DNA from: Azospirillum sp. B506
GTDB taxonomy: Bacteria > Pseudomonadota > Alphaproteobacteria > Azospirillales > Azospirillaceae
Direction of reading: 5' to 3'
NCBI RefSeq assembly: GCF_000333595.1
Contig: NZ_BADK01000735.1
Location: forward strand, 1-34,395
DNA length: 34,395 nt
Shown: piece after piece, positions 1-7,006 of the stretch
Layout: the number at the start of each line of letters is the position of its first letter
How positions within the stretch are numbered: the stretch's first letter is position 1
Translations under genes and position numbers: made by a program
Notes under the pieces: generated by a model
What the model was told of the DNA's origin: nothing
The model's input: the letters and a program-made list of their open reading frames with translations, nothing else
The model's database searches: none

Positions 1-399
1 GGCGAGGCGCGGTGCTCTGCCCGTACAGGTGGCGTATTCGGCCGGATCGGTCAGGCGGAAGTCGGCGGACAGGTCGACCACCTTCAGCCCGCTCGGCAGG
101 CCGGCGACCACCTCCTGCGTCGTGCCGTGCGGCAGGGCGCAGAAAATGAAGTCGAGGTTGTCCCACTTCAGATCATCGATCTTCACCAGATCGGGCAGGC
201 CATAGCCACCCAGATGCGGGAACACCTCCGCCATCGGCTTGCCGGCCTGTCGTTCGGCGGTCAGCGCGCTGATCTCGACGTTCGGGTGGCGCAGAAGCAT
301 GCGCACCAGTTCGGCGCCGGTGTAACCGGAGGCGCCAAGGATGCCGACGCGGATCTTCGAACCGCTGGAGGTGCTGCCCGGAATGCTGATCGAGGCCAT
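1..399 (-). CDS. argC: N-acetyl-gamma-glutamyl-phosphate reductase, N-terminal part (cut by window edge)
   Basis: ArgC reduces N-acetylglutamyl-5-phosphate to the semialdehyde with NADPH in arginine biosynthesis (cytosol). The ATG at 399 has AAGGA about 10 nt upstream. About 15 variable residues are followed by the Rossmann dinucleotide-binding motif [15 protein letters not shown] and then by the family blocks [12 protein letters not shown] and [10 protein letters not shown]. The catalytic-cysteine half lies outside the window. Near the edge the expected YATWYGHEHRA segment is out of frame: positions about 18-31 read as if two single bases were missing (TG-TACGGGCA-GAGCAC), so the literal frame gives YATCTGRAP. 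This may be an assembly-end error or a real lesion. argC follows rpsI on the same strand but is separated from it by a strong terminator, so it probably has its own promoter. Confidence 0.9.
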   Translation of the reverse strand, partial: MASISIPGSTSSGSKIRVGILGASGYTGAELVRMLLRHPNVEISALTAERQAGKPMAEVFPHLGGYGLPDLVKIDDLKWDNLDFIFCALPHGTTQEVVAGLPSGLKVVDLSADFRLTDPAEYATCTGRAPRLA

Positions 400-463
400 G
401 GAACCGATGTCCTTCGCTTGACGGGAGGAACGTTGACGTTTGGGTAGCTGTGACGGTGAGGGC

Positions 464-497
464 AAAAAGAAAGGGGCGCCCCTTTCGGGACGCCCCT
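464..497 (-). terminator. Rho-independent terminator of the rplM-rpsI operon
   Basis: Read on the minus strand there is an 11-bp stem (AGGGGCGTCCC with GGGGCGCCCCT, one G-T pair), a GAAA tetraloop, and then TTCTTTTT. The stem occupies 472-497 and the T-tract 464-471. It starts about 36 nt after the rpsI stop codon and precedes argC, so it should separate the ribosomal operon from argC. Confidence 0.93.
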
Positions 498-532
498 CGC
501 TTGTACCGTAAAGCAGCAGGTCCGTGTAGGGA

Positions 533-1021
533 TTAGCGCTTCGAGAACTGGAAGCTGCGGCGGGCCTTGGCGCGGCCGTACTTCTTACGCTCGACCGTAC
601 GGGCATCGCGGGTCAGGAAGCCGGCGGCCTTCAACGGCGGGCGCAGGGCCGGCTCGAAGTAGGTCAGCGCCTTGGAGATGCCGTGACGGACGGCACCGGC
701 CTGGCCCGACAGACCGCCCCCGGCGACGGTGGCGACCACGTCGAACTGCTCCGAACGCTCGGTCACGCCGAACGGCTGGGCGATCATCATGCGCAGAACC
801 GGACGGGCGAAGTAGACCGACTGGTCGCGGCCGTTCACGGTGACCTTGCCGGTGCCCGGCTTGATCCACACGCGGGCGACGGCGTCCTTGCGCTTGCCGG
901 TGGCGTAGGCGCGGCCCTGGGCGTCCAGCTTCGGAGCTGCAAGCTCCTCGGTGACGGTCGCGGTGGCGGCGGCGCCCGTCAGTTCCTTGAGGCTGGAGAG
1001 GGTGGTGGTGACCTGAGCCAT
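533..1021 (-). CDS. rpsI: 30S ribosomal protein S9
   Basis: S9 (uS9) is a 30S head protein whose basic C-terminal tail reaches the P-site tRNA. The 162-residue product has a roughly 35-residue Ala-rich N-terminal extension, as in many alphaproteobacteria. The S9 core follows: [22 protein letters not shown], a [10 protein letters not shown] loop, and [19 protein letters not shown] ending in the conserved S-K-R. The ATG lies 2 nt after the rplM stop codon, which is typical of translational coupling of the two subunits' proteins. A strong terminator follows. Nothing suggests a pseudogene. Confidence 0.97.
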   Translation of the reverse strand: MAQVTTTLSSLKELTGAAATATVTEELAAPKLDAQGRAYATGKRKDAVARVWIKPGTGKVTVNGRDQSVYFARPVLRMMIAQPFGVTERSEQFDVVATVAGGGLSGQAGAVRHGISKALTYFEPALRPPLKAAGFLTRDARTVERKKYGRAKARRSFQFSKR

Positions 1022-1023
1022 GC

Positions 1024-1488
1024 TTACGCGCTCCGCTTATTCTTCGGGTTCAGGGCGCCGACGTCGAGGACGACCGGCTGCTGCGCATCGTGCGGATGCG
1101 TGGCGCCCTTGTAGACCTTGAGGTGGGTCATCTGCTGGCGGCCGAGCGGACCGCGCGGAACCATGCGCTCCACGGCCTTCTCGATCACGCGCTCCGGATA
1201 CTTGCCGTCCAGGATCTGGCCCTTGGAACGGCCCTTGATCCCGCCCGGATAACCGGTGTGCCAGTAGAAGATGTCGGCGTCGCGCTTGTTGCCGGTCAGC
1301 TTCACCTTCTCCGCATTGATGACGACGATGTTGTCGCCGCAATCCATGTGGGGGGTGTAGGTCGGCTTGTTCTTGCCACGCAGGATGTTCGCCAGGATGC
1401 TGGCAAGCCGCCCGAGAACGAGGCCGTCGGCATCGACGACGTACCACTTCTTCTCGATCTCGGTCGGCTTCAGATTGAAGGTCTTCAT
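1024..1488 (-). CDS. rplM: 50S ribosomal protein L13
   Basis: L13 (uL13) is an early-assembly 50S protein. The protein is about 154 residues long and of normal length. It shows the family blocks [36 protein letters not shown] and YWHTGYPGG, plus [18 protein letters not shown] near the C-terminus. I prefer the ATG at 1488 (MKTFNLKP) because L13 normally begins MKTF and a GAG lies 7 nt upstream. An in-frame GTG at 1494 would add two residues. It is the first gene of the rplM-rpsI operon, with a promoter at 1555-1583 and a small leader hairpin at 1515-1531. In E. coli this operon is autoregulated by L13. Confidence 0.97.
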   Translation of the reverse strand: MKTFNLKPTEIEKKWYVVDADGLVLGRLASILANILRGKNKPTYTPHMDCGDNIVVINAEKVKLTGNKRDADIFYWHTGYPGGIKGRSKGQILDGKYPERVIEKAVERMVPRGPLGRQQMTHLKVYKGATHPHDAQQPVVLDVGALNPKNKRSA

Positions 1489-1514
1489 CGCCACACTCGT
1501 TTCTTCGAATACGG

Positions 1515-1531
1515 ATCGGCAGGCCGCCGAT
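1515..1531 (-). promoter_or_regulatory. Leader stem-loop in the rplM 5' UTR (candidate)
   Basis: ATCGGC and GCCGAT are perfectly complementary around a 5-nt loop. They lie about 27-43 nt upstream of the rplM ATG, inside the transcript predicted from the promoter at 1555-1583. This could be a structure for autogenous control by L13. Only the symmetry is visible; the function is inferred. Confidence 0.35.
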
Positions 1532-1554
1532 ACCGGGGCGCCGAAGCGGACGGT

Positions 1555-1583
1555 TTTCTACGGGGCGGGGAAGCCTCTGTCAA
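1555..1583 (-). promoter_or_regulatory. Sigma-70 type promoter of rplM-rpsI
   Basis: On the minus strand there is a perfect -35 TTGACA (1578-1583), a 17-nt spacer and TAGAAA (1555-1560) as -10. Upstream (1584-1670) the DNA is AT-rich with A/T runs, like an UP element. The predicted start of transcription is near 1548, giving a leader of about 60 nt. This is the best-matched promoter in the window and fits a highly expressed ribosomal operon. Confidence 0.8.
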
Positions 1584-1620
1584 CGGAAAAATTTTCTTTT
1601 GATATCAATTGGTTACAATC

Positions 1621-1704
1621 ACGGTAATTAGATACCGTTTTGCTAAAGCCGTTGATATTAAATGATTTTTTATCGAGCATCATCGGTACGGTAATGAGAT
1701 ACCG
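1621..1704. repeat. Two copies of a 16-17 bp element, each an inverted repeat, upstream of the rplM promoter
   Basis: ACGGTAATTAGATACCG (1621-1637) and ACGGTAATGAGATACCG (1688-1704) differ at one base. Each has CGGTA/TACCG arms around a 6-nt centre, and they are spaced 67 bp apart. The first lies in the AT-rich stretch just upstream of the rplM -35 hexamer. The second overlaps the 3' end of the thioesterase gene. They could be operator sites or a partial duplication of the thioesterase 3' end. Confidence 0.6.
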
Positions 1705-2173
1705 CAACGGTGACAGGGTCGTGGGGCGGGATGGAGTAGGTTCCGGTCACATGCGCGACCGGCTCCGGATCGCCTTCGGAGAACAGCAGAATCTCGCCAT
1801 AAGCCAGCCGCTTGCCCAGCTTCAGGACGCGCGCCTCGGCGACGATGGCAACGGGGGGAGGACGGCGCAGAAAATTGATGGTCATGCTGGTGGTCACCGC
1901 CAGCTCGACCCGGCCGATCAGACTAAGCACCGCGCCATAGAGCGCCACGTCGGCCAGCCCGAACATCGCCGGGCCGGTGACGGTGCCGCCGGGACGGACG
2001 AAATCGTCCTTGTAGGGCAGCCGCAGGCGAATCGTGCCGGCCCCCAGGCTTTCCACCACGATACCGAAGTTCCCGACCAGGGGAACTCCCTCACGGATCA
2101 GTTCCTCCAGCTCCTGCCTGGTCATGGCCGGCCTGGAGCCCGGAGCGGAGGCGGATGTATCGGCGGCAGACAT
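1670..2173 (-). CDS. PaaI-type hotdog-fold acyl-CoA thioesterase family protein
   Basis: The 167-residue protein matches the PaaI/4HBT hotdog pattern. A short helical N-terminus (RQELEELIREGVPLVGNFGIVVESL) is followed by LPYKDDFVRPGGTVTGPAMFGLADVALYGAVLS, the hotdog helix carrying the region where the catalytic Asp/Glu sits. The strand VTTSMTINFLRRPP and a final -HVTGTYSIP strand complete the fold. Such enzymes hydrolyse acyl-CoA thioesters; the substrate cannot be read from sequence. The ATG at 2173 has AGGAAC upstream in a weak ribosome site. The gene lies between the lipoprotein gene and rplM on the same strand. The last codons contain one copy of the duplicated 17-bp element. Confidence 0.85.
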   Translation of the reverse strand: MSAADTSASAPGSRPAMTRQELEELIREGVPLVGNFGIVVESLGAGTIRLRLPYKDDFVRPGGTVTGPAMFGLADVALYGAVLSLIGRVELAVTTSMTINFLRRPPPVAIVAEARVLKLGKRLAYGEILLFSEGDPEPVAHVTGTYSIPPHDPVTVAVSHYRTDDAR

Positions 2174-2181
2174 GGTTCCTC

Positions 2182-2210
2182 GTCCGGCGATCTTGATTGG
2201 ATCACCGGAC
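2182..2210. terminator. Stem-loop between the lipoprotein and thioesterase genes (candidate)
   Basis: GTCCGG-C-GATC (2182-2192) pairs with GATC-A-CCGGAC (2200-2210), ten pairs with one C/A mismatch and a 7-nt loop. It lies 36 nt after the lipoprotein stop codon and just before the thioesterase ATG. There is no T-tract, so it may be an attenuator, an mRNA-stability hairpin or an operator. Confidence 0.4.
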
Positions 2211-2245
2211 TGTGCGCCACCCCGTCCATTCGGACAAGTATGGAG

Positions 2246-3052
2246 CTACTCGGCCGGCTTCGGCTCTGCGACGGCCGCGGGTGCCGGGGCGGCAGGCTCC
2301 GGTGTCGTCGCGGGAGCGGGAGCGGCCGGGGCAGGCGCGACGGAAGGAGCGATGTCGGTGGGCGCCGTCAGACTGACCGGACCGCCGCTGCTGGCGGGCT
2401 GCGCCGGGACGGTCGCGGACTGCTCGGCCGGAGCGGCGGCGGCCGGCGCAGCTTCGGCGGGTGGAGCGAGTGGCACCGCCTTGATGTCCGATTTCGGAGA
2501 CTCGGATTTCGGGGCTTCCGACTTTGATGCTTCCGACTTGGGAGCATCGGTTTTGGCGCCATCGGTTTTGGCCGGTTCCGGATCCGCGGGCGTGGAATAG
2601 TCGGGCACGATTCGGGCTTGGCTGCCGGTGATGACCAGAACCTTCTGGCCGATGGGCAGCGGCTGCGGCTCCTTCTGGGTCAGCGACAACAGCTCCCCGT
2701 TCGATTTGCGGACGATGTATTCCCAGCCGGTGGTGTCGCCGGCGATATGCTCCATCGCCGTGCCCAGCAGCCCGCCGATCGCCGTACCGCCGACCGTGCC
2801 GAGCGCTGCATTCATGCCGCCGCTGCCCACCTGCGCGCCCAGGATGCCGCCGGCCGCACCGCCGCTGACGGCGCCGACCGTGCCGTTGGCGCTGATCGCG
2901 ACCTGACGGAAGCCGACGACAACGCCCGGCTCGACCTTGTTGGCCTGCTGCACCGCGCTGGAGGCGTAGGTGTTGGGAGAATAGTCGGAGGTGCAGCCCG
3001 CAAGAGCGCCGACAACGACGATGAACAGGCAGAGAGAGACCGATCGGAGCAC
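2246..3052 (-). CDS. Glycine-zipper outer-membrane lipoprotein (SlyB/Pcp-like) with Pro/Ala-rich tail
   Basis: From GTG 3052 the product is 268 residues. It has a lipoprotein signal peptide of the form VLRSVSLCLFIVVVGALAGC with lipobox A-L-A-G-C, so it should be acylated and exported. Residues about 30-100 contain a motif typical of SlyB/glycine-zipper 2TM proteins: VEPGVVVGFRQV, then two Gly/Ala-rich zippers (GAVSGGAAGGILGAQVGSGG and GTVGGTAIGGLLG). The next segment (WEYIVRKSNGELLSLTQ, GQKVLVITGSQARIVPDY) also matches SlyB-like proteins. The C-terminal third is low-complexity, rich in Lys-Ser-Glu-Ala-Pro and then Ala-Pro, and presumably spans periplasm or peptidoglycan. An in-frame ATG further upstream (3148) would put 32 residues before the signal peptide and is unlikely. 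Confidence 0.83.
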   Translation of the reverse strand: MLRSVSLCLFIVVVGALAGCTSDYSPNTYASSAVQQANKVEPGVVVGFRQVAISANGTVGAVSGGAAGGILGAQVGSGGMNAALGTVGGTAIGGLLGTAMEHIAGDTTGWEYIVRKSNGELLSLTQKEPQPLPIGQKVLVITGSQARIVPDYSTPADPEPAKTDGAKTDAPKSEASKSEAPKSESPKSDIKAVPLAPPAEAAPAAAAPAEQSATVPAQPASSGGPVSLTAPTDIAPSVAPAPAAPAPATTPEPAAPAPAAVAEPKPAE

Positions 3053-3183
3053 GGGCGAACCATCCGTTTTTAAACCCGCCCAGTTTCTTACGGCAAAGTC
3101 CCCCGGCTCGTCACCGGGCAAAATCCGGACGGGACGGGAATGCTGCATTGCAGCAAGCAGATGGCGGCCCGGCGCCCGGTAGC

Positions 3184-3236
3184 CGGGCGGAGGCGGCGGA
3201 CAGAAGGCATCCCGCCCGCCGCCTCCGCGCCGCCCG
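3184..3236 (-). terminator. GC-rich imperfect inverted repeat downstream of the PheC-like gene (candidate terminator)
   Basis: CGGGCGG-AGGCGGCGG (3184-3199) is complementary to CCGCCGCCT-CCGCG-CCGCCCG (3216-3236) with a small bulge and a 16-nt loop. It begins 16 nt past the stop of the PheC-like gene (stop at 3252) and precedes the lipoprotein gene. No T-run follows. Confidence 0.4.
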
Positions 3237-3251
3237 CAACCCGTAAGCCCC

Positions 3252-4040
3252 TTACTGCATGGCGGCGTCGAGCTTGGCCTTCCAAAGGCCGCTGGACAGC
3301 GCCTTGGTCATCCACGCATCGACGGCCTGCTTCAGCTCCGGATCCTTGCGCAGCAGATAGGCGTTCTCGAAATGGGTGAAGGGGGTGGCCACCGAAACGG
3401 CGCAGAGAACGCCGGGATTCAGCTTCGCCTGCATGTCGACTTCGATGCCGTCGGTGACCATGATGTCGGCCTTGTCGGCGGCGATCTGCGCGTGAATGGT
3501 CTTGTTGTCGGGCCAGACCTCGATCGGCGCCTTGGTGAAGGTGGCGCGGGCGAATTTCTCGTTGGTCCCGCCGGGGTTGACGATGACGCGGGTGGTCGGC
3601 TGGTCGATCTTCTCGACGGTCGTGAACTTGTCCTTGTCGGCGCAGCGCGCGATCGGACGCTTGCCGTCGCTGACGTTGGAAACGGAGAAGTCGCCAACGG
3701 CGGCGCGGTCGGGATTGACGGTGATGCCGCCCAGCGCGATGTCGAACTTCTCGGCCTTGAAATCCTCCATCAGCGTCTTCCAGCTGGTCTGGACGAACTC
3801 GGCCCGGACGCCCAGCGTCGAAGCCAGATCCTTCGCCATCTCGATGTCGGCCCCCACCAGCCCACCGTCGGCGCCCTTGTAGCTGAAGGGCTTGTAATCA
3901 CCGGTCGTGCCTATCCTGACGACACCGGCCTGTTTGATCGTCTGAAGCACGCCGTCCGCGGCCCAGGCCGCCGGAACCGCGGAGACGGCAACGGTGGCGG
4001 TGGTGGCGAGCATCGCGGCCGCCGTCAAAAATGCCCTCAT
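3252..4040 (-). CDS. Periplasmic solute-binding-fold protein, cyclohexadienyl dehydratase (PheC)-like
   Basis: The 262-residue product has a Sec signal peptide (MRAFLTAAAMLATTATVAVS...AWA) and an SBP_bac_3-type fold. It carries motifs I associate with periplasmic cyclohexadienyl dehydratase of Pseudomonas: GTTGDYKPFSYKG, DIEMAKDLA, SWKTLMEDF, KFDIALGGITVN, VNPGGTNEKFAR and MVTDGIEVD. That enzyme converts prephenate/arogenate to phenylpyruvate/phenylalanine and evolved from amino-acid-binding proteins. The alternative is a true amino-acid-binding protein. No permease or ATPase gene adjoins it, which favours the enzyme or an orphan binding protein. I chose ATG 4040 because AGGGG lies 6 nt upstream and it starts the signal peptide; ATG 4082 is possible. 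Confidence 0.8.
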   Translation of the reverse strand: MRAFLTAAAMLATTATVAVSAVPAAWAADGVLQTIKQAGVVRIGTTGDYKPFSYKGADGGLVGADIEMAKDLASTLGVRAEFVQTSWKTLMEDFKAEKFDIALGGITVNPDRAAVGDFSVSNVSDGKRPIARCADKDKFTTVEKIDQPTTRVIVNPGGTNEKFARATFTKAPIEVWPDNKTIHAQIAADKADIMVTDGIEVDMQAKLNPGVLCAVSVATPFTHFENAYLLRKDPELKQAVDAWMTKALSSGLWKAKLDAAMQ

Positions 4041-4318
4041 CCTGAACCCCTGTCGTTGATCGTTTCTATCGTTCTTCGCCATGGCCTGACGGCCAGCCGA
4101 CACTCCCCATCGGGAGTGCAGCAGTATGCAGCTGAAGGCGCCGAATGCACGGCCAGAAAATGCCGCTCGAACCGGAGTTCGTGCCAAATTCCGTGGTGGA
4201 TGGCTGCGCCGCCGGGCGGTGAGCCGCCACGGTGACGCAAGCGTCACAGGACCGTCGCCAAGCCCCCGAATCTGTGCTTCGATGACGGTTCCATGACACT
4301 TGATGGATGGGTGTGTCG
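4041..4318. other. Divergent intergenic region between the PheC-like gene and the acid phosphatase gene
   Basis: This 278-bp spacer must hold both promoters, but I see no convincing -35/-10 pair for either gene. It contains a perfect palindrome GTGACGC-AA-GCGTCAC at 4232-4247 and two Pho-box-like direct repeats (listed separately). No further coding sequence is supported. Confidence 0.6.
4241..4299. promoter_or_regulatory. Pho-box-like direct repeats upstream of the acid phosphatase (candidate)
   Basis: Two sites resemble the PhoB box (two 7-bp CTGTCAT repeats 4 bp apart). On the plus strand, 4241-4258 reads GCGTCAC-AGGA-CCGTCGC. On the minus strand, 4282-4299 reads GTGTCAT-GGAA-CCGTCAT. The first lies 60-78 bp before the phosphatase start, a plausible activator position. 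The second almost touches the start codon, an awkward position for activation. Phosphate control of a secreted phosphatase is biologically sensible, but the matches are imperfect. Confidence 0.35.
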
Positions 4319-5200
4319 ATGCGCATTTCCGCCTGTTCCGGACACTGGTCGCTGCTGTCCGGTGCGGTTGCCCTCTCCTTGCTGGCCGGGCCTGCCCTGG
4401 CGGCCGATCCTGCTCCCCAGGGGTCGGTGCCGCAGAGCGATCTGCTGAATGCCGAGCTGTGGATGCAGCGGTCGGTGGAATACAAGGCGAACGCGCTGGC
4501 CGTCTATGCGCTGGGCAAGATCCAGCTGGACAAGGCGCTGGCCGACAAGAATTGGACCGCGGCGACCGAGCAGACCGGCAATTACCAGGATCTGCCGCCG
4601 GCCGTGGTGCTGGATCTGGACGAGACGGCGATGGACAACTCCGCCTATCAGGCCGGGCTGGTCACCACGAACGGCGAGTTCTCGTCCAAGACCTGGGACG
4701 CCTGGGTGAAGGCGGAGAAGGCGACGGCGGTTCCGGGTGCGGTGGAGTTCACCCAATATGCCGAATCGAAGGGCGTGAAGGTCTTCTACGTCACCAACCG
4801 CAACGCCGACCAGGAGGAGCCGACCCGCCGCAACGCACAGGCGCTGGGCTTCCCGATGGGCGGCAACGTCGACACCTTCCTGATGTCCAAGGAAAAGCCG
4901 GACTGGGGCTCGGCGAAGGGCACGCGCCGCGCCTACATCGCCAAGGATTACCGGATCGTCCTGCTGTTCGGTGACAATTTCGGCGACTTCAGCGACGCCT
5001 ACAACGGCAGCGAGGCCGAACGGCTCAAGGCGTTCGAGGCGGTGAAGGAGCATTTCGGGCGCGACTGGCTGATGCTGGCCAATCCCGGATACGGCTCGTT
5101 CGAGAGCGCGCCCTACGGTCACAATTTCAAACTGTCGGCGGACGAGAAGCGGGCCAAGAAGATCGGCGCGCTGGAACCCTGGGTGGCGCCGGCCCAGTAA
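4319..5200 (+). CDS. Secreted HAD acid phosphatase, 5'-nucleotidase e(P4)/class B/C family
   Basis: The 293-residue product has a signal peptide ending ALA-AD. The acid-phosphatase fold follows: LNAELWMQRSVEYKANALAVYALGK near the N-terminus, the HAD motif I VVLDLDETAMDN (nucleophile and acid/base Asp), motif II KVFYVTNRNAD, and motif III/IV region IVLLFGDNFGDFSD. It is expected to release phosphate from nucleotides or other organic esters in the periplasm. Unlike Haemophilus e(P4) there is no lipobox Cys at the cleavage site, so it should be soluble. I prefer ATG 4319 (GGATGG 8 nt upstream); ATG 4307 would add four residues. Pho-box-like repeats precede it, and it converges with the small gene at 5241. 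Confidence 0.92.
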   Translation: MRISACSGHWSLLSGAVALSLLAGPALAADPAPQGSVPQSDLLNAELWMQRSVEYKANALAVYALGKIQLDKALADKNWTAATEQTGNYQDLPPAVVLDLDETAMDNSAYQAGLVTTNGEFSSKTWDAWVKAEKATAVPGAVEFTQYAESKGVKVFYVTNRNADQEEPTRRNAQALGFPMGGNVDTFLMSKEKPDWGSAKGTRRAYIAKDYRIVLLFGDNFGDFSDAYNGSEAERLKAFEAVKEHFGRDWLMLANPGYGSFESAPYGHNFKLSADEKRAKKIGALEPWVAPAQ

Positions 5201-5229
5201 TGGTTTGAGGGCCGATGGTGTGAAGAGGG

Positions 5230-5259
5230 GGTGCGCCGGATTAGAAGATCAGGCGCACC
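5230..5259. terminator. Hairpin between convergent genes (candidate bidirectional terminator)
   Basis: GGTGCGCC (5230-5237) and GGCGCACC (5252-5259) form a perfect 8-bp stem around a 14-nt loop that includes the stop codon of the small minus-strand gene. It lies 30 nt past the phosphatase stop. There is no clear T-run on either side. Confidence 0.4.
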
Positions 5260-5393
5260 GCCTCCACGATCACCACCCACGGCGTGCCGATCATCACCGT
5301 CCAAACCAGCAGGCGCGGCAACCCACGCATCTTGCGCACCTTCGGCTCGACGGAGGGGATGGCCTCGAACGAGGCAGCGTTGTAGATCGACAT
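5241..5393 (-). CDS. Small single-pass membrane protein of unknown function, 50 residues
   Basis: A 50-codon frame runs from ATG 5393 to TAA 5241 with high GC at third positions, like its neighbours. GGAG lies 9 nt upstream of the ATG. The first 25 residues are polar with several Lys/Arg (VEPKVRKMRGLPR). The rest is one hydrophobic span (LLVWTVMIGTPWVVIVEAVRLIF) ending at the stop, so the predicted topology is N-in with one membrane helix. It lies 153 bp downstream of urtE on the same strand, behind an inverted repeat at 5412-5435. I do not recognise a family. It could be an accessory of the urea transporter or an unrelated gene. Confidence 0.62.
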   Translation of the reverse strand: MSIYNAASFEAIPSVEPKVRKMRGLPRLLVWTVMIGTPWVVIVEAVRLIF

Positions 5394-5411
5394 GACCTGC
5401 GGCTCCGTGAG

Positions 5412-5435
5412 CAAGATGGCGTTGACGTCATCTTG
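5412..5435. promoter_or_regulatory. Inverted repeat upstream of the small membrane-protein gene
   Basis: CAAGATG (5412-5418) and CATCTTG (5429-5435) are perfect 7-bp arms around a 10-nt centre. They lie 19-42 bp before the start codon of the small gene and after urtE. It is either an operator or a 5' UTR/terminator hairpin. The rest of 5394-5546 shows no supported gene. Confidence 0.4.
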
Positions 5436-5546
5436 CAGTTTGGATCCTTAACGACCTTTAAAGAGCGCCGCCCGCGAAGTCGTCGCTTGTGATGTACCGC
5501 GTCGGATAGGTCATACCTCCAATGGAGTGGCGAGGAGCAGCGGCGG

Positions 5547-6245
5547 TCAGACCGTCAGGTATTTGCGCACCTCCTGCTCGTCCAGGCCGCTGCGCGGGCC
5601 GGACAGCATCACCTCGCCGCGCTCCATCACCACCCAGTCGTCGGCGAGGTCGCGGGCGAAGTCGAAATACTGCTCGACCAGCAGGATCGCCATGGTGCCC
5701 TTGTCGCGCAGGTAGGAGATGGCGCGGCCGATGTCCTTGATGATGGAGGGTTGGATGCCCTCGGTCGGCTCGTCCAGCACCAGCAGGCGCGGACGGGTCA
5801 CCAGAGCGCGGCCGATGGCAAGCTGCTGCTGCTGGCCGCCCGACAGGTCGCCGCCGCGGCGCTCCAGCATGGATTTCAGCACCGGGAACAGCTCGAACAC
5901 CTCGTCGGGGATCGAGCGCTGGGCACGCGGAAGCGGGGCATAGCCGGTCAGCAGGTTTTCCCGCACCGTCAGCAGCGGGAAGATCTCGCGGCCCTGCGGC
6001 ACATAGGCGATGCCGCGCCGCGCGCGGTCGGCCGGCGCCATCTTCGTCACGTCGGCGCCGTCCCAGCCGATGGAGCCGCCGGACACCGGCTTCAGCCCGA
6101 CGATGGCGCGCAGCAAGCTGGACTTGCCGACACCGTTGCGGCCGACCAGACAGGTGACCTTGCCGATTTCGGCCTTCATGGAAACGCCGCGCAGGGCCTG
6201 GGCGGCGCCGTAATGCAGATCGAGGGAACGAACGTCCAACATCAT
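5547..6245 (-). CDS. urtE: Urea ABC transporter ATP-binding protein UrtE
   Basis: The 232-residue protein is a LivF-type ATPase. Walker A is GRNGVGKSS, the signature LSGGQQQQLAIGRAL, and Walker B LLVLDEPTEGIQPS. LHYGAAQALRGVSM near the N-terminus is typical of UrtE. With UrtD it powers high-affinity urea import through UrtB/UrtC, on the cytoplasmic face. It is the last gene of urtABCDE and begins 11 nt after urtD. MM at the start leaves a one-codon ambiguity. Confidence 0.95.
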   Translation of the reverse strand: MMLDVRSLDLHYGAAQALRGVSMKAEIGKVTCLVGRNGVGKSSLLRAIVGLKPVSGGSIGWDGADVTKMAPADRARRGIAYVPQGREIFPLLTVRENLLTGYAPLPRAQRSIPDEVFELFPVLKSMLERRGGDLSGGQQQQLAIGRALVTRPRLLVLDEPTEGIQPSIIKDIGRAISYLRDKGTMAILLVEQYFDFARDLADDWVVMERGEVMLSGPRSGLDEQEVRKYLTV

Positions 6246-6256
6246 GCGGTCTCCCG

Positions 6257-7003
6257 TCAGCGGCCGAGATAGGTGTCGATGACCTGTTGGTTCGCGCTGA
6301 CCGCGTCCAGCGAGCCTTCGGCAAGGACCGAGCCTTCGGCCAGCACGGTGACCTTGACGCCGAGCGCGCGGACGAAGCTCATGTCATGCTCCACCACGAT
6401 CACCGAATGCTTGCCGGCGATGCTGCACAGCAGTTCGGCGGTCTGCTCGGTCTCGGCGTCGGTCATGCCCGCCACCGGCTCGTCGACCAACAGCAGCTTC
6501 GGGTCCTGGGCCAGCAGCATGCCGATCTCCAGCCATTGCTTCTGCCCGTGCGACAGGCTGCCGGCCTGCCGGCTGCGCAGGGCCGACAGGCGGGTGATGT
6601 CGAGGATCTCCTCGATACGGCTGCGATCGTCGCGGCTGATGGCGTAGGTCAGCGTCTTCAACGGCCGGCGCGGCGCCTTCAGCGCCAGTTCCAGATTGTC
6701 CCACACCGTGTGCGGCTCGAAGACGGTCGGGCGCTGGAACTTGCGGCCGATGCCAAGATTGGCGATGGCCGCCTCGCGCAGGCGGGTCAGGTCGGTGCCG
6801 CCCTCGAACAGGATGGTGCCGGTGTCGGGGCGGGTCTTGCCGGTGATGACGTCCATCATCGTCGTCTTGCCGGCGCCGTTGGGGCCGATGATCGCCCGCA
6901 TCTCGCCGGGCATCATCACCAGCGACAGGCTGTTCAGCGCCTTGAAGCCGTCGAAGCTGACCGACACGCCGTCGAGATAGAGAAGGGTCGATTCCGCGCT
7001 CAT
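6257..7003 (-). CDS. urtD: Urea ABC transporter ATP-binding protein UrtD
   Basis: The 248-residue protein is a LivG-type ATPase. Walker A is GPNGAGKTT, the signature reads LSHGQKQWLEIGMLL (the S-H-G-Q variant usual in this family), and Walker B is LLLVDEPVAGMTDAE. The stretch TDLTRLREAAIANLGIGRKFQRP is characteristic of UrtD. It forms the ATPase pair with UrtE. Only 3 nt separate it from the urtC stop, so the two are probably translationally coupled. Confidence 0.95.
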   Translation of the reverse strand: MSAESTLLYLDGVSVSFDGFKALNSLSLVMMPGEMRAIIGPNGAGKTTMMDVITGKTRPDTGTILFEGGTDLTRLREAAIANLGIGRKFQRPTVFEPHTVWDNLELALKAPRRPLKTLTYAISRDDRSRIEEILDITRLSALRSRQAGSLSHGQKQWLEIGMLLAQDPKLLLVDEPVAGMTDAETEQTAELLCSIAGKHSVIVVEHDMSFVRALGVKVTVLAEGSVLAEGSLDAVSANQQVIDTYLGR

Positions 7004-7006
7004 GGG

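Noticed and set aside
5458-5514. An 18-codon frame after urtE with GGAGGT touching its ATG
   Set aside because: The ribosome site is immediately adjacent to the start, too close to work, and the peptide matches nothing known.
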